Origin: Oscillibacter sp.
Lineage (GTDB): Bacteria; Bacillota; Clostridia; Oscillospirales; Oscillospiraceae
Reading direction: 5' to 3'
NCBI GenBank assembly: GCA_017380995.1
Contig: JAFOCY010000138.1
Location: 1 to 19,801 of the forward strand
Length of the DNA stretch: 19,801 nucleotides
Shown here: piece by piece, positions 1-6,966 of the stretch
How positions within the stretch are numbered: the first letter of the stretch is position 1
How the letters are laid out: every line of letters begins with the position of its first letter
Program-made: the position numbers and the translations under genes
The notes under the pieces: model-generated
Seen by the model: the letters and a program-made list of their open reading frames with translations, nothing else
Told to the model about the DNA's origin: nothing
The model's database searches: none

Positions 1-49
1 CATGATCGACAATGGTCGTCAAGCTTTGGAGAGAAAGAGGACTGCTTAC

Positions 50-1579
50 ATGATGAATGAACAGTGGCTGAAGATTTATCGAGATGAGATTGACGCTTTT
101 TCCGAAAAAATTACCGCTTTTCAGCGGGGAGAGATCGAACGTAAAGACTACAAGGGATTTTCCGGTGGCCTTGGGTCCTACGCCCAACGTGATCCTCAGC
201 GCCATATGCTGCGGTTGCGCCTTCCCGGTGGGCGTTTGACGGTGGAGCGGCTGAAATTTATCAGCGAAGCTGTAGCCGCTTATGATATCCCAAAGCTGAA
301 GCTGACGACCTGTGAAAGTATTCAGATGCACGACCTTACTGCCACGCAGGTAGCGCCCATCCTCACCGGAGCGATTGGCTGCGGTATTCTCAGTAAGGGC
401 GGTGGCGGTGATAACCCCCGTAATGTTATGTGCAGTCCTCTCTCCGGTGTGCAGATGGGAGAGTGCTTTGACGTTATGCCCTATGCGGAAGCCGTTACCC
501 AATATTGCCTTTCTATTTGTCGTGACATTAAGATGCCCCGAAAGCTTAAGATCTCTTTTTCCAACGGAATTGAAGATTCTGTCCATACTGCGTTCCGTGA
601 CATGGGCTTTTGCGCGCAGAGCAACGGCACCTTCTCCCTGACCATTTGCGGCGGTCTTGGCAATAACCACCGTATGGGCGTTCTGGTGGACGAGGCCGTG
701 AAACCCTCTGAGGTCCTTTATTACGTCAAGGCTTTGATCGATATCTTTTGTACCCATGGCAACTACGAAAATCGCGCTAAGGCCCGTACCCGCTATCTCC
801 AGGAGATTCTGGGAGAGAACTTGAAGGAGACCTACCTTGCTGCCGTTGCGGCGGCTAAGGCAGAAGCTGAGCTTGATCTGGAGATCACCCCTGCACAGAT
901 CGTTAAGGAAGGGGAAGGGGAGATCAGTGATGCCCGTGTGATCCCTCAGAAGCAGAAGGGGCTTTATGCGGTCAAATATCATCCCATTGGCGGTGATCTT
1001 CCTGTTGGCAAGCCCGGAGAATTGTACCAGCTTATCCGGGATATGAAGAGCGTTGAGGGGCGCGTAGGTCCTAACGAGACGATGTATATCATCAATCTGA
1101 CCGCAGCAGAAGCAGAAAAGGTCCTTGCTGCCACAAATGACGGCGCTGTTACGGAGTTTGAGTACAGTTCTGCCTGCGTTGGCGCTACCATCTGCCAGCA
1201 GGGTGTGCGGGACTCTCAGGGACTCTTGAAGGCAGCGGTTGCGGCTGTTCGTGAAGCAAGTATCCCCGATAGAGCATTGCCCCGCATCGTGGTCTCCGGC
1301 TGTGTTTCCAGCTGTGCAGCCCATCAGGCAGGTGCGATTGGGTTCCAGGGAACAGTTAAGGCTGTGGAAGGAAAGCCCCAGCCGGCTTTTAAGATGTTTA
1401 TGGGTGGATCTGATGCCCTTGGAAATGCAAAATTTGGTGAAGAAGGGCCTGTTATTCTGGAGAAGGACATTCCTGCTATGTTGGTGGAGCTTGGCAAAGC
1501 CGCCAGTGCGCAGGGATGGGTGAAATGGTCCTCTGAGAATAAGAATATTTTGGATGATATCATCGCTAAATACGCCTAA
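50..1579 (+). CDS. Ferredoxin-type nitrite/sulfite reductase (siroheme, 4Fe-4S)
   Basis: The product (509 residues from this start) is predicted to carry out six-electron reduction of sulfite or nitrite in the cytoplasm using a coupled siroheme-[4Fe-4S] centre. The cluster-binding cysteines are visible as C-X5-C (residues 376 and 382, ACVGATIC) followed by C-X3-C (418 and 422, SGCVSSC), the signature of the family. The N-terminal part (about residues 30-90) looks like the ferredoxin-like half-domain of the family. I chose ATG 50 because a GAGAAAGAGG ribosome site lies at 31-40, 9 nt upstream. The frame stays open to an earlier ATG at position 2 and possibly beyond the window, so an upstream start is not excluded; ATG 53 is also possible. 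It is followed by a strong terminator and has no visible operon partner. Sequence alone does not decide between sulfite and nitrite as substrate. Confidence 0.9.
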   Translation: MMNEQWLKIYRDEIDAFSEKITAFQRGEIERKDYKGFSGGLGSYAQRDPQRHMLRLRLPGGRLTVERLKFISEAVAAYDIPKLKLTTCESIQMHDLTATQVAPILTGAIGCGILSKGGGGDNPRNVMCSPLSGVQMGECFDVMPYAEAVTQYCLSICRDIKMPRKLKISFSNGIEDSVHTAFRDMGFCAQSNGTFSLTICGGLGNNHRMGVLVDEAVKPSEVLYYVKALIDIFCTHGNYENRAKARTRYLQEILGENLKETYLAAVAAAKAEAELDLEITPAQIVKEGEGEISDARVIPQKQKGLYAVKYHPIGGDLPVGKPGELYQLIRDMKSVEGRVGPNETMYIINLTAAEAEKVLAATNDGAVTEFEYSSACVGATICQQGVRDSQGLLKAAVAAVREASIPDRALPRIVVSGCVSSCAAHQAGAIGFQGTVKAVEGKPQPAFKMFMGGSDALGNAKFGEEGPVILEKDIPAMLVELGKAASAQGWVKWSSENKNILDDIIAKYA

Positions 1580-1586
1580 AATGATA

Positions 1587-1618
1587 AAAAGTTGGAGGAC
1601 GAAAGTCCTCCAACTTTT
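1587..1618. terminator. Bidirectional terminator between the reductase gene and nth
   Basis: A perfect 14-bp stem (1587-1600 with 1605-1618) closes on a GAAA tetraloop. A-rich sequence lies on the left and a T-run on the right, so it can act in both directions. The nth stop codon (1618-1620, minus strand) sits on the foot of the stem. Confidence 0.9.
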
Positions 1619-2247
1619 TATAGATGCTTTCCTGTATCGCAGTCCGCCTTTAAGGGACAGTCTGCGCACTTAGGGCTGCGGGCGGTACAAATATCCCGGC
1701 CAAAGAGCACCATGCGGTGGCAAAAATCCGATGATTCCATAGGCGGAAGTACTTCACGCAGCTGCCGCTCTACCTGGAGCGGATCCTTCGATCCGTTTGT
1801 AAGGCCCAGGCGTCCGGTAATCCGGATACAATGTGTGTCGCAGACATAGGCGGGCTGCTTATAAATATCACCCAGGATCAGGTTTGCCGTTTTTCGGCCA
1901 ACTCCGGGAAGGCTTACCAGCTCTTCCATCGTACCGGGGACCTTTCCGTTAAACTGCTCTAAAAGCATTTTTGCGCAATTTACCAGATCCTTGGACTTAC
2001 CGTTATAAAAGCCACAGGAATGGATATACCGGCCCACCTCAGCAGGGTCTGCTTCAGCAAAACTTTCCAGGGAGGGGAATCGTTCAAAGAGGGCAGGAGT
2101 GACCTGATTGACCCGGGCGTCCGTACACTGTGCGGAAAGCCGTACAGCGAAAAGCAGTTCATAGTCTTTTTCATATTGCAGGGAGCACAGTCCTTCCGGA
2201 TAGAGCTCCTTCAACTTTTCAATGATGCGCGCAACCTTTGATTTCAT
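1618..2247 (-). CDS. nth: Endonuclease III (DNA glycosylase/AP lyase)
   Basis: This 209-residue protein is a base-excision repair enzyme that removes oxidised pyrimidines and cleaves the AP site. The helix-hairpin-helix is visible as LPGVGRKTANLIL (from about residue 113), with the catalytic lysine at K119. The catalytic aspartate is D137 in VCDTHCIRI. The C-terminal [4Fe-4S] ligands follow the C-X6-C-X2-C-X5-C pattern (187, 194, 197, 203). All key residues are present and the length is normal for the family. The start at 2247 is preceded by AAGAGGTGATAGAG on the minus strand, a good ribosome site; an upstream in-frame ATG at 2277 would put that site inside the gene. It is divergent from rarA across a 125-bp region and convergent with the reductase gene. 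Confidence 0.96.
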   Translation of the reverse strand: MKSKVARIIEKLKELYPEGLCSLQYEKDYELLFAVRLSAQCTDARVNQVTPALFERFPSLESFAEADPAEVGRYIHSCGFYNGKSKDLVNCAKMLLEQFNGKVPGTMEELVSLPGVGRKTANLILGDIYKQPAYVCDTHCIRITGRLGLTNGSKDPLQVERQLREVLPPMESSDFCHRMVLFGRDICTARSPKCADCPLKADCDTGKHL

Positions 2248-2273
2248 CTCTATCACCTCTTGATGACAGAGTA

Positions 2274-2288
2274 TCACAAACTTTGTGA
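2274..2288. promoter_or_regulatory. Perfect 15-bp palindrome in the nth/rarA divergent region
   Basis: The sequence TCACAAA-c-TTTGTGA is a perfect inverted repeat with a 1-nt centre. It lies in the leader of nth and upstream of the rarA promoter. It has the look of an operator half-site pair, but I cannot assign it to a known regulator. It is not a Rex site, since the half-sites are in the opposite order. Confidence 0.35.
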
Positions 2289-2308
2289 AAAGACCAGTGA
2301 AAAAGACA

Positions 2309-2337
2309 TAGAAATATACTATAAAGTATGATACAAT
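2309..2337 (+). promoter_or_regulatory. Probable sigma-A promoter of rarA (extended -10)
   Basis: A -35 of TAGAAA (2309-2314, 4 of 6) is followed by a 17-nt spacer and a -10 of TACAAT (2332-2337, 5 of 6). The -10 carries an upstream TGA, an extended -10 element that would compensate for the weak -35. Transcription would begin near 2344, leaving a leader of about 30 nt that contains AAGGTGG. Confidence 0.5.
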
Positions 2338-2372
2338 ATTTGCTAAGTATTTTATAAGGTGGTGGGAAGACC

Positions 2373-3641
2373 ATGCACAGACCTTTGGCGGATGAGATCC
2401 GTCCCAAAACGTTGGATGAAGTGGTAGGACAGAGTCATCTGCTTGCTCCCAGTGCTGTACTGCGCCGTTTGATCGAGAGCGAGACAGATGCCAACATGGT
2501 GTTTTACGGTCCTTCCGGCACAGGAAAGACTACCATTGCCAATTTGATCGCGTCCAAAACCAATAAGACCCTTTACCGCCTTAACGCTACCACAGCTTCT
2601 TTGCAGGATATTAAGGATATCATGGCGGATGCCGGCACCATGCTGGCACCTGGCGGTATTTTGCTGTATTTGGATGAGATTCAGTATTTTAATAAAAAAC
2701 AGCAGCAAAGTCTTCTGGAGTTTATGGAGAATGGGAAGTTAACGCTCATCGCCTCCACGACAGAGAATCCCTATTTTTATGTCTACAGCGCACTGCTTTC
2801 CCGCAGTACAGTCTTTGAGTTTAAAGCCGTTTCGGCCCAGGAAGCAGAGCCTGCCGTTGTTCGGGCGCTGAATATTTTAAAAGAGCGCAGTGAGCTGCCT
2901 TTAAGCTGGGAGGAGGGCGTTCCTTTTCAGATCGCCACTTCTTGTGGAGGGGATGTTCGTAAGGCCATCAATGCGGTGGAGCTTTTGTATCAGGCAGCGG
3001 TTCCTTTGAAAGGTCAGTTATATCTGACCAGTGAAGATACTTTACAGGTTGCGCAGCGCAGTGCAATGCGCTATGACCGGGATGGAGATGCCCATTACGA
3101 TATTCTGTCGGCTCTCCAAAAATCCATTCGCGGCAGTGACCCGGATGCCGCGGTCCACTATCTGGGAAGACTTCTGGAAGCAGGAGATCTTCTTTCTCCT
3201 TGCCGTCGCTTGCTGGTCATTGCGGCAGAAGATGTGGGACTTGCTTATCCCATGGCGATTGTAGTGACCAAGGCCTGTGTGGATGCTGCGCTGCAGGTAG
3301 GCCTTCCGGAGGCACGCCTGCCTCTTGCGGAGGCAGCGGTATTGTTAGCCACCGCTCCTAAATCCAACACAGCACATAATGCCATCATTGCCGCCATGAG
3401 TGATTTGAAAAAGGGGAAGAGCGGCGATATTCCCAGACACCTTCAAAATGTCCACGCGGATACCACCGGCTTTGACCATCAGCAGCACTATCTCTACCCC
3501 CATGATTTCCCCAATCGTTGGGTGGAGCAGCAGTATCTGCCTGATGTACTGAAAAATGCCCAATACTACGAATGGGGCGATAATAAGACCGAGCAAGCAG
3601 CAAAAGCCTATTGGGAGAAGATCAAAGGTCGGAAGCTGTAA
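2373..3641 (+). CDS. rarA: Replication-associated recombination protein A (AAA+ ATPase)
   Basis: The 422-residue protein belongs to the RarA/MgsA/WRNIP1 family, clamp-loader-like ATPases that act at stalled replication forks. Walker A is GPSGTGKT at residues 46-53 and Walker B is LYLDEIQ with D101-E102. The probable arginine finger is R144 in LLSRSTVFEF, and a sensor-2 type GGDVRKAINAVE stretch follows. The C-terminal half carries the tetramerisation part seen in the family, including the KSNTAHNAI and PNRWVEQQYLP stretches. AAGGTGG at 2356-2362 serves as ribosome site. Its last 20 nt overlap the convergent S1-domain gene, with no terminator between them. It lies next to nth, another genome-maintenance gene, but on the opposite strand. 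Confidence 0.95.
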   Translation: MHRPLADEIRPKTLDEVVGQSHLLAPSAVLRRLIESETDANMVFYGPSGTGKTTIANLIASKTNKTLYRLNATTASLQDIKDIMADAGTMLAPGGILLYLDEIQYFNKKQQQSLLEFMENGKLTLIASTTENPYFYVYSALLSRSTVFEFKAVSAQEAEPAVVRALNILKERSELPLSWEEGVPFQIATSCGGDVRKAINAVELLYQAAVPLKGQLYLTSEDTLQVAQRSAMRYDRDGDAHYDILSALQKSIRGSDPDAAVHYLGRLLEAGDLLSPCRRLLVIAAEDVGLAYPMAIVVTKACVDAALQVGLPEARLPLAEAAVLLATAPKSNTAHNAIIAAMSDLKKGKSGDIPRHLQNVHADTTGFDHQQHYLYPHDFPNRWVEQQYLPDVLKNAQYYEWGDNKTEQAAKAYWEKIKGRKL

Positions 3642-4557
3642 AAAAGGTTTCGATCGTGTCTCTTTCGCATCCGGGAGGAGAATAGACCCAGTGTTCCAAC
3701 AGCCCGTCAGTGATTTGGTATTCAAATTCCGGAGGTGTTTCCAGAGGTGGAAGCCTTTCAATGACCTGTAGTTTGACCTTCATACGTTCCGGACGGATGG
3801 TTTTGATGAAAACAGAGACCCGGTCCCCGGCAGAAAGACCGATGTGGTTTTCCGCAAGTCCAGAGAGATTGGGTGTCAATTCAATGAAGCTTCCGTAGTC
3901 CTTTACGCTGCGCACAATTCCCTGTACGGTTTCCCCCGGCGTAAAATGGCTGGCATTTTCCATCCAGGAGCCCAGGAGTTCCCGGTGGCTCATGGTAATA
4001 CGCCGTTTCTCCCGGTCAAAAGCTTTGACCACTGCCAGAATTTTTTGCCCCTCCCGAAACCGTTCTTTAGAGTGGGATAGACGGGAAATGGAGATGAGTT
4101 CGATAGGGAGCATGGCGATGATCCCGCATCCAATATCCAAAAACGCTCCAAAAGCAGCAAGGTGTGTTACGCGGCAAGCAAGCACCATTCCCGGCTGCAG
4201 GGTTTCAAGAAAGAATTCCATGGCTTTTTCTTGAGCGCTGCGCCTGGAAAGCATGGCAATAGGTGCGCCTTTTTCATCTGCACCCACAGATATTACCGTA
4301 AAGGAAATTTCCTTTCCGACTCTTGATAAATAAGAAATATCTCGTTTTGCGCCACTGATCCAGGGAGCCACAACGTCGTCCCTTGGAATGAAGCCACGGA
4401 TAGGACCCATGGGAACATTGAGCGTATGAGAGACATCACACCGGGTAACGGTGCCCTGCAGGATTTCTCCGGTTTTGGCTGCTTCCCGCAGCTGCGAAAG
4501 TGTGGGAGGTGGAGTGGTTTTCCAGCCTTCCGGAAGAAAGAGTCTATTTTCCGGCAT
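3622..4557 (-). CDS. Protein with three S1 RNA-binding domains
   Basis: The 311-residue product has three S1-type OB folds at about residues 29-105, 122-191 and 208-267. The clearest are GMVLACRVTHLAAFGAFLDIG and GETVQGIVRSVKDYGSFIEL. It is shorter than ribosomal protein S1 and belongs to the small S1-domain proteins of Clostridia, probably acting on mRNA or the ribosome; the exact role is not known to me. The C-terminal block EYQITDGLLEHWVYSPPGC is not S1-like and looks like a family-specific tail. I chose ATG 4557 because AGGATG lies just upstream on the minus strand; an in-frame ATG 19 codons earlier starts a non-conserved-looking leader. It overlaps the 3' end of rarA by 20 nt and is divergent from the DUF951 gene. 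Confidence 0.85.
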   Translation of the reverse strand: MPENRLFLPEGWKTTPPPTLSQLREAAKTGEILQGTVTRCDVSHTLNVPMGPIRGFIPRDDVVAPWISGAKRDISYLSRVGKEISFTVISVGADEKGAPIAMLSRRSAQEKAMEFFLETLQPGMVLACRVTHLAAFGAFLDIGCGIIAMLPIELISISRLSHSKERFREGQKILAVVKAFDREKRRITMSHRELLGSWMENASHFTPGETVQGIVRSVKDYGSFIELTPNLSGLAENHIGLSAGDRVSVFIKTIRPERMKVKLQVIERLPPLETPPEFEYQITDGLLEHWVYSPPGCERDTIETFFTASDL

Positions 4558-4646
4558 ATAATCACATCCTGACTGCCGCGTTGGCGGCGTTGATCGATAC
4601 TCAAACCTATGCACAGGGTTTGACCCAGTTTACAGGAGGAATTTTC

Positions 4647-4829
4647 ATGGAGCTTCATCTTCACGACAAAGTTGAATTGAAAAAAGCACATCCTTGCGGC
4701 TGTGTTCAGTGGGAGATCCTGCGAGTGGGTATGGATATTAAGCTTAAATGCCTTGGCTGCGGCCATGAACTGATGCTCCCTCGCAATAAGGCGGAAAAAA
4801 GTATCCGAAAGATTTTAGGGACGGATTGA
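4647..4829 (+). CDS. DUF951 family small protein (YyzM-like)
   Basis: This 60-residue protein matches the DUF951 pattern: an acidic/basic start (DKVELKKAHPCG), then WEILRVGMDIKLKCLGCGHELMLPR. Four cysteines (C17, C19, C35, C38) could form a zinc site, the second pair being a clear CLGC knuckle. The function of the family is unknown; in many Firmicutes it lies near chromosome-partition or cell-envelope genes. The start is set by AGGAGGA at 4634-4640, 6 nt before ATG 4647. The frame upstream of this ATG is open but has no ribosome site. It is followed after 36 nt by a tiny membrane-peptide gene and then a terminator, so the two probably form one transcript. Confidence 0.88.
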   Translation: MELHLHDKVELKKAHPCGCVQWEILRVGMDIKLKCLGCGHELMLPRNKAEKSIRKILGTD

Positions 4830-4865
4830 ACCCATGTTCCATGTTAGCGAAAAGGAGGATAGCCT

Positions 4866-4958
4866 GTGAATAAAAAGATGACCCGCATCATTGCGTTGCT
4901 TCTCGTTGGGGTGATGCTCCTTGGCTTGGTGGCCACCGGCCTTGCCGCTATGATTTGA
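4866..4958 (+). CDS. 30-residue hydrophobic peptide, single membrane segment
   Basis: A GTG-initiated reading frame encodes a 30-residue peptide: a basic head (MNKKMTR) followed by an unbroken hydrophobic stretch (IIALLLVGVMLLGLV and on) ending in AMI. It has an almost perfect ribosome site, AAAGGAGG at 4851-4858, 7 nt before the start. A rho-independent terminator begins 7 nt after the stop. Spacing, ribosome site and terminator all argue for real expression. It could be a free-standing membrane peptide or a leftover signal peptide. I do not recognise a family and assign no function. It lies between DUF951 and spoIIGA. Confidence 0.65.
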   Translation: MNKKMTRIIALLLVGVMLLGLVATGLAAMI

Positions 4959-4964
4959 ACTGAT

Positions 4965-4998
4965 AAAGCGTCTTTGCTTTTGCAAAGGCGCTTTTCCT
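4965..4998 (+). terminator. Terminator after the DUF951/small peptide genes
   Basis: The stem pairs 4965-4977 with 4982-4994 around a TTTT loop, with one G-U pair, and is followed by a T-rich tract (TTTTCCTTTTG). It isolates the upstream genes from spoIIGA. Confidence 0.85.
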
Positions 4999-4999
4999 T

Positions 5000-5034
5000 T
5001 TGCGACTGATTTTACAATTCATCCCCTTTATACT
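5000..5034 (+). promoter_or_regulatory. Candidate Spo0A-activated promoter of spoIIG
   Basis: A -10 of TATACT lies at 5029-5034. A normally spaced -35 is missing; instead TTGCGAC lies at 5000-5006, 23 bp upstream of the -10. The long spacer resembles the B. subtilis spoIIG promoter (22 bp). The reverse complement AGTCGCA matches the Spo0A box TGTCGAA at 5 of 7 positions. Transcription would start near 5041, giving a leader of about 17 nt that holds the ribosome site GGAAGGGGG. Confidence 0.4.
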
Positions 5035-5057
5035 GTCCAGTGGAAGGGGGCGGCATC

Positions 5058-6011
5058 ATGACAGTAATCTATACAGACAGCGTATTTTTCCTCAATATGC
5101 TGATGGATTATCTGCTGTTTCTTGCAACCGCTCGCCTGGCCGGGGTGCCTTTGCATCGCAAGCGTTATTTTCTGGCTGCTTTCCTTGGTGGAAGCTACGC
5201 GGTAGCATGCTTTTTACCAGGTGCGGGTTTCCTTTGCCACACGGCCGTCAAGGCAGCATCGGGGATCCTGCTGGGCTTGGTAGCTTTTGGAGGTGAAGAG
5301 CGGCTGGCCCGATTGATGGTTTTGCTCTTTGCCGTTTCCTGCGGCTTTGCGGGATGTGTGTTGGCCTTAGGGCTTGTTTCGGGCGGAGGCATGCCGGAAG
5401 TAAACGGTATTTTTTATACAGATGTCAGCTTCCGTGTGCTTTTGATCGCCTCTACCGCCGCCTATCTCGTATTGACACTGGTGTTCCACGCTTCTGCAGC
5501 CCATTGTATGAAAGGGGAACGATTACCGGTCACGATTTATATACAGGGAAAAAAAGCAGAATTTACCGCTCTTCATGATACGGGAAACAGCCTTCGGGAC
5601 CCAGTCAGTGGTCGAGCGATATTGATCGTTTCCTATGGGGTGTTGGATTCCCTGTTTACGTCAGAGGTTCGGCAGTTGCTGACATCAAAGAGGCTTTCCG
5701 CTCCCACAGAGCTTTTGCAGCCGCTGCAGAAGCTGGCCCCTTGGCTTCGTCCCCGGCTGATACCATACAATTCTGTAGGAGCAGGGGAGGGGCTGTTGTT
5801 GGCCATCAAAACAGACTGGACGGAAATTGGAGGGATTCGCTACCCGGGCCTGACAGCAGCGCTTTGCCCAACAAGGATGGAAACGCCGGCCCTTTGGGGC
5901 GAAGCGGGAAGAAAGGAAGGAATGGATGATCGTTTTTCTGGTATTGCAAAAGCTTCTGATCCGTCTGGGGCTGTTGGGCTCCAGAGGCGTCTATTATATC
6001 GGAGGCAGTGA
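5058..6011 (+). CDS. spoIIGA: Sigma-E processing peptidase SpoIIGA
   Basis: The 317-residue protein is the membrane-bound aspartic protease that cleaves pro-sigma-E in the mother cell after asymmetric division, responding to the forespore signal SpoIIR. The N-terminal half is a membrane domain with about five hydrophobic segments between residues 5 and 145. The C-terminal half carries the catalytic DTG motif in [15 protein letters not shown] (D174). ATG 5058 fits the family start ([13 protein letters not shown]) and has GGAAGGGGG just upstream; a GTG at 5040 is a less likely alternative. The gene overlaps sigE by 86 nt in a different frame, so the C-terminal tail after about residue 288 is encoded by the same DNA as the sigma-E pro-sequence. 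That tail does not look like a conserved part of the family. Confidence 0.93.
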   Translation: MTVIYTDSVFFLNMLMDYLLFLATARLAGVPLHRKRYFLAAFLGGSYAVACFLPGAGFLCHTAVKAASGILLGLVAFGGEERLARLMVLLFAVSCGFAGCVLALGLVSGGGMPEVNGIFYTDVSFRVLLIASTAAYLVLTLVFHASAAHCMKGERLPVTIYIQGKKAEFTALHDTGNSLRDPVSGRAILIVSYGVLDSLFTSEVRQLLTSKRLSAPTELLQPLQKLAPWLRPRLIPYNSVGAGEGLLLAIKTDWTEIGGIRYPGLTAALCPTRMETPALWGEAGRKEGMDDRFSGIAKASDPSGAVGLQRRLLYRRQ

Positions 6012-6627
6012 TACGCTTCCGCCGCCTCTTTCCAAAGAACGGGAAGCAGAGCTTTTAAAACGCCTGGAGGAAGAGGATGCACGGAAGGAACTCATTGAAC
6101 ACAACTTGCGCCTGGTGGTTTACATTGCCCGTCGATTCGAGAATACAGGAATCCACATCGAAGATCTGATCTCCATTGGGACCATCGGGCTTATCAAAGC
6201 TGTAGGGACTTATCGCATGGACAAAAATATCAAACTTGCTACATATGCTTCCCGGTGCATTGAAAATGAGATCTTGATGTATCTGCGGAAAAACGCCAGC
6301 CGGAAAGGAGAGGTTTCCTTCGATGAGCCCTTAAACACGGACTGGGACGGTAACGAGCTGCTTCTTTCTGATGTTTTGGGTACCGACGCTGATGTCGTTA
6401 TGCGGCCGATCGAAGAAGATGTAGACCGGAGCCTCCTGGCTCAGGCTATCCGGATTCTTTCACCACGGGAAAAGCAGATCATCACTTTGCGGTTCGGCCT
6501 TGGAGGAAAGCAGGAACAAACGCAAAAAGAAGTGGCTGACCAGTTGGGCATCTCTCAATCTTATATCTCACGCCTGGAAAAACGGATCATCCAACGTCTG
6601 AAAAAAGAGATTTTGCGTCTTTCATAA
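5926..6627 (+). CDS. sigE: RNA polymerase sporulation sigma factor SigE (pro-form)
   Basis: This 233-residue protein is the first mother-cell sigma factor. It starts with a hydrophobic pro-sequence ([17 protein letters not shown]) and has the conserved processing region [16 protein letters not shown] at residues 21-36; by analogy with B. subtilis, cleavage falls between Y23 and Y24. Region 2 follows ([22 protein letters not shown] and [16 protein letters not shown]) and region 4 ends in [26 protein letters not shown] at 5913-5920 lies 5 nt before the start. It overlaps spoIIGA and is probably translationally coupled to it. In many spore formers sigG follows directly; here the next gene is valS instead. 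No terminator lies between sigE and the valS promoter. Confidence 0.97.
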   Translation: MIVFLVLQKLLIRLGLLGSRGVYYIGGSDTLPPPLSKEREAELLKRLEEEDARKELIEHNLRLVVYIARRFENTGIHIEDLISIGTIGLIKAVGTYRMDKNIKLATYASRCIENEILMYLRKNASRKGEVSFDEPLNTDWDGNELLLSDVLGTDADVVMRPIEEDVDRSLLAQAIRILSPREKQIITLRFGLGGKQEQTQKEVADQLGISQSYISRLEKRIIQRLKKEILRLS

Positions 6628-6629
6628 TA

Positions 6630-6658
6630 TTGACTTTCCCGTGCGGGTATATTATACT
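6630..6658 (+). promoter_or_regulatory. Sigma-A promoter of valS
   Basis: TTGACT (6630-6635), a 17-nt spacer and TATACT (6653-6658) form a near-consensus vegetative promoter. The -35 begins 2 nt after the sigE stop codon. Transcription should begin near 6665, just before the T-box leader. Confidence 0.85.
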
Positions 6659-6664
6659 AAAGCG

Positions 6665-6905
6665 GTATATAAAACTGCATGGATGGGAAGCAGTACCCGT
6701 TAGGAAAAGCAAAGAGAGGGAGCGGCTGGTGTAAGCTCCTCTGGACCTGCGGAGAAGTCGTCCCGGAGCATCGTCGCTGAACGGATAGTAAGCGGCGGCG
6801 GCAGCCCTCCGTTATCGGGGCCATGAGTGCGGGAAATTTCCCGAATCCAGGTGGTACCACGGACATTTGTTCGCCCTGAGCATATGATGCTCGGGGCGTT
6901 TTTGT
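6665..6905 (+). ncRNA. T-box riboswitch (tRNA-Val sensing) of valS
   Basis: The leader has the layout of a T-box that senses uncharged tRNA and allows valS transcription when valyl-tRNA is short. Stem I has the AGTA of the S-turn region (near 6690) and the AGAGAGGGAGC distal stem. The specifier region reads GAA-GTC-GTC followed by CCGGAGC at 6754-6768; either GTC (6757-6759 or 6760-6762) is a valine codon. The conserved T-box sequence AGGTGGTACCACGG lies at 6849-6862, followed by a terminator hairpin at 6872-6898. In the alternative fold the T-box pairs with the 5' part of that hairpin as antiterminator. Confidence 0.92.
6872..6905 (+). terminator. Regulated terminator of the valS T-box
   Basis: A 12-bp stem with one G-U pair (6872-6883 with 6887-6898) and an ATG loop is followed by a T-run interrupted by G. 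It is the off-state of the T-box. Because no other terminator follows sigE, it would also stop spoIIG transcripts in valine-replete cells. Confidence 0.88.
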
Positions 6906-6966
6906 TTGTGGCGCCAAATCCAAAATCAAAAGAACATTCCACGTTCTGAGAATAGGAGAGACAAAC

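Noticed and set aside
2274..2303. Rex-type operator near nth
   Set aside because: A Rex site needs TTGTGA then TCACAA; the palindrome here has the half-sites in the reverse order.
4617..4627. GGGT-TTG-ACCC hairpin before the DUF951 gene
   Set aside because: The stem is only 4 bp and has no T-run or conserved context.
5011..5034. TTTACA at 5011-5016 as -35 for the TATACT at 5029
   Set aside because: The spacer would be only 12 bp, too short for a sigma-A promoter.
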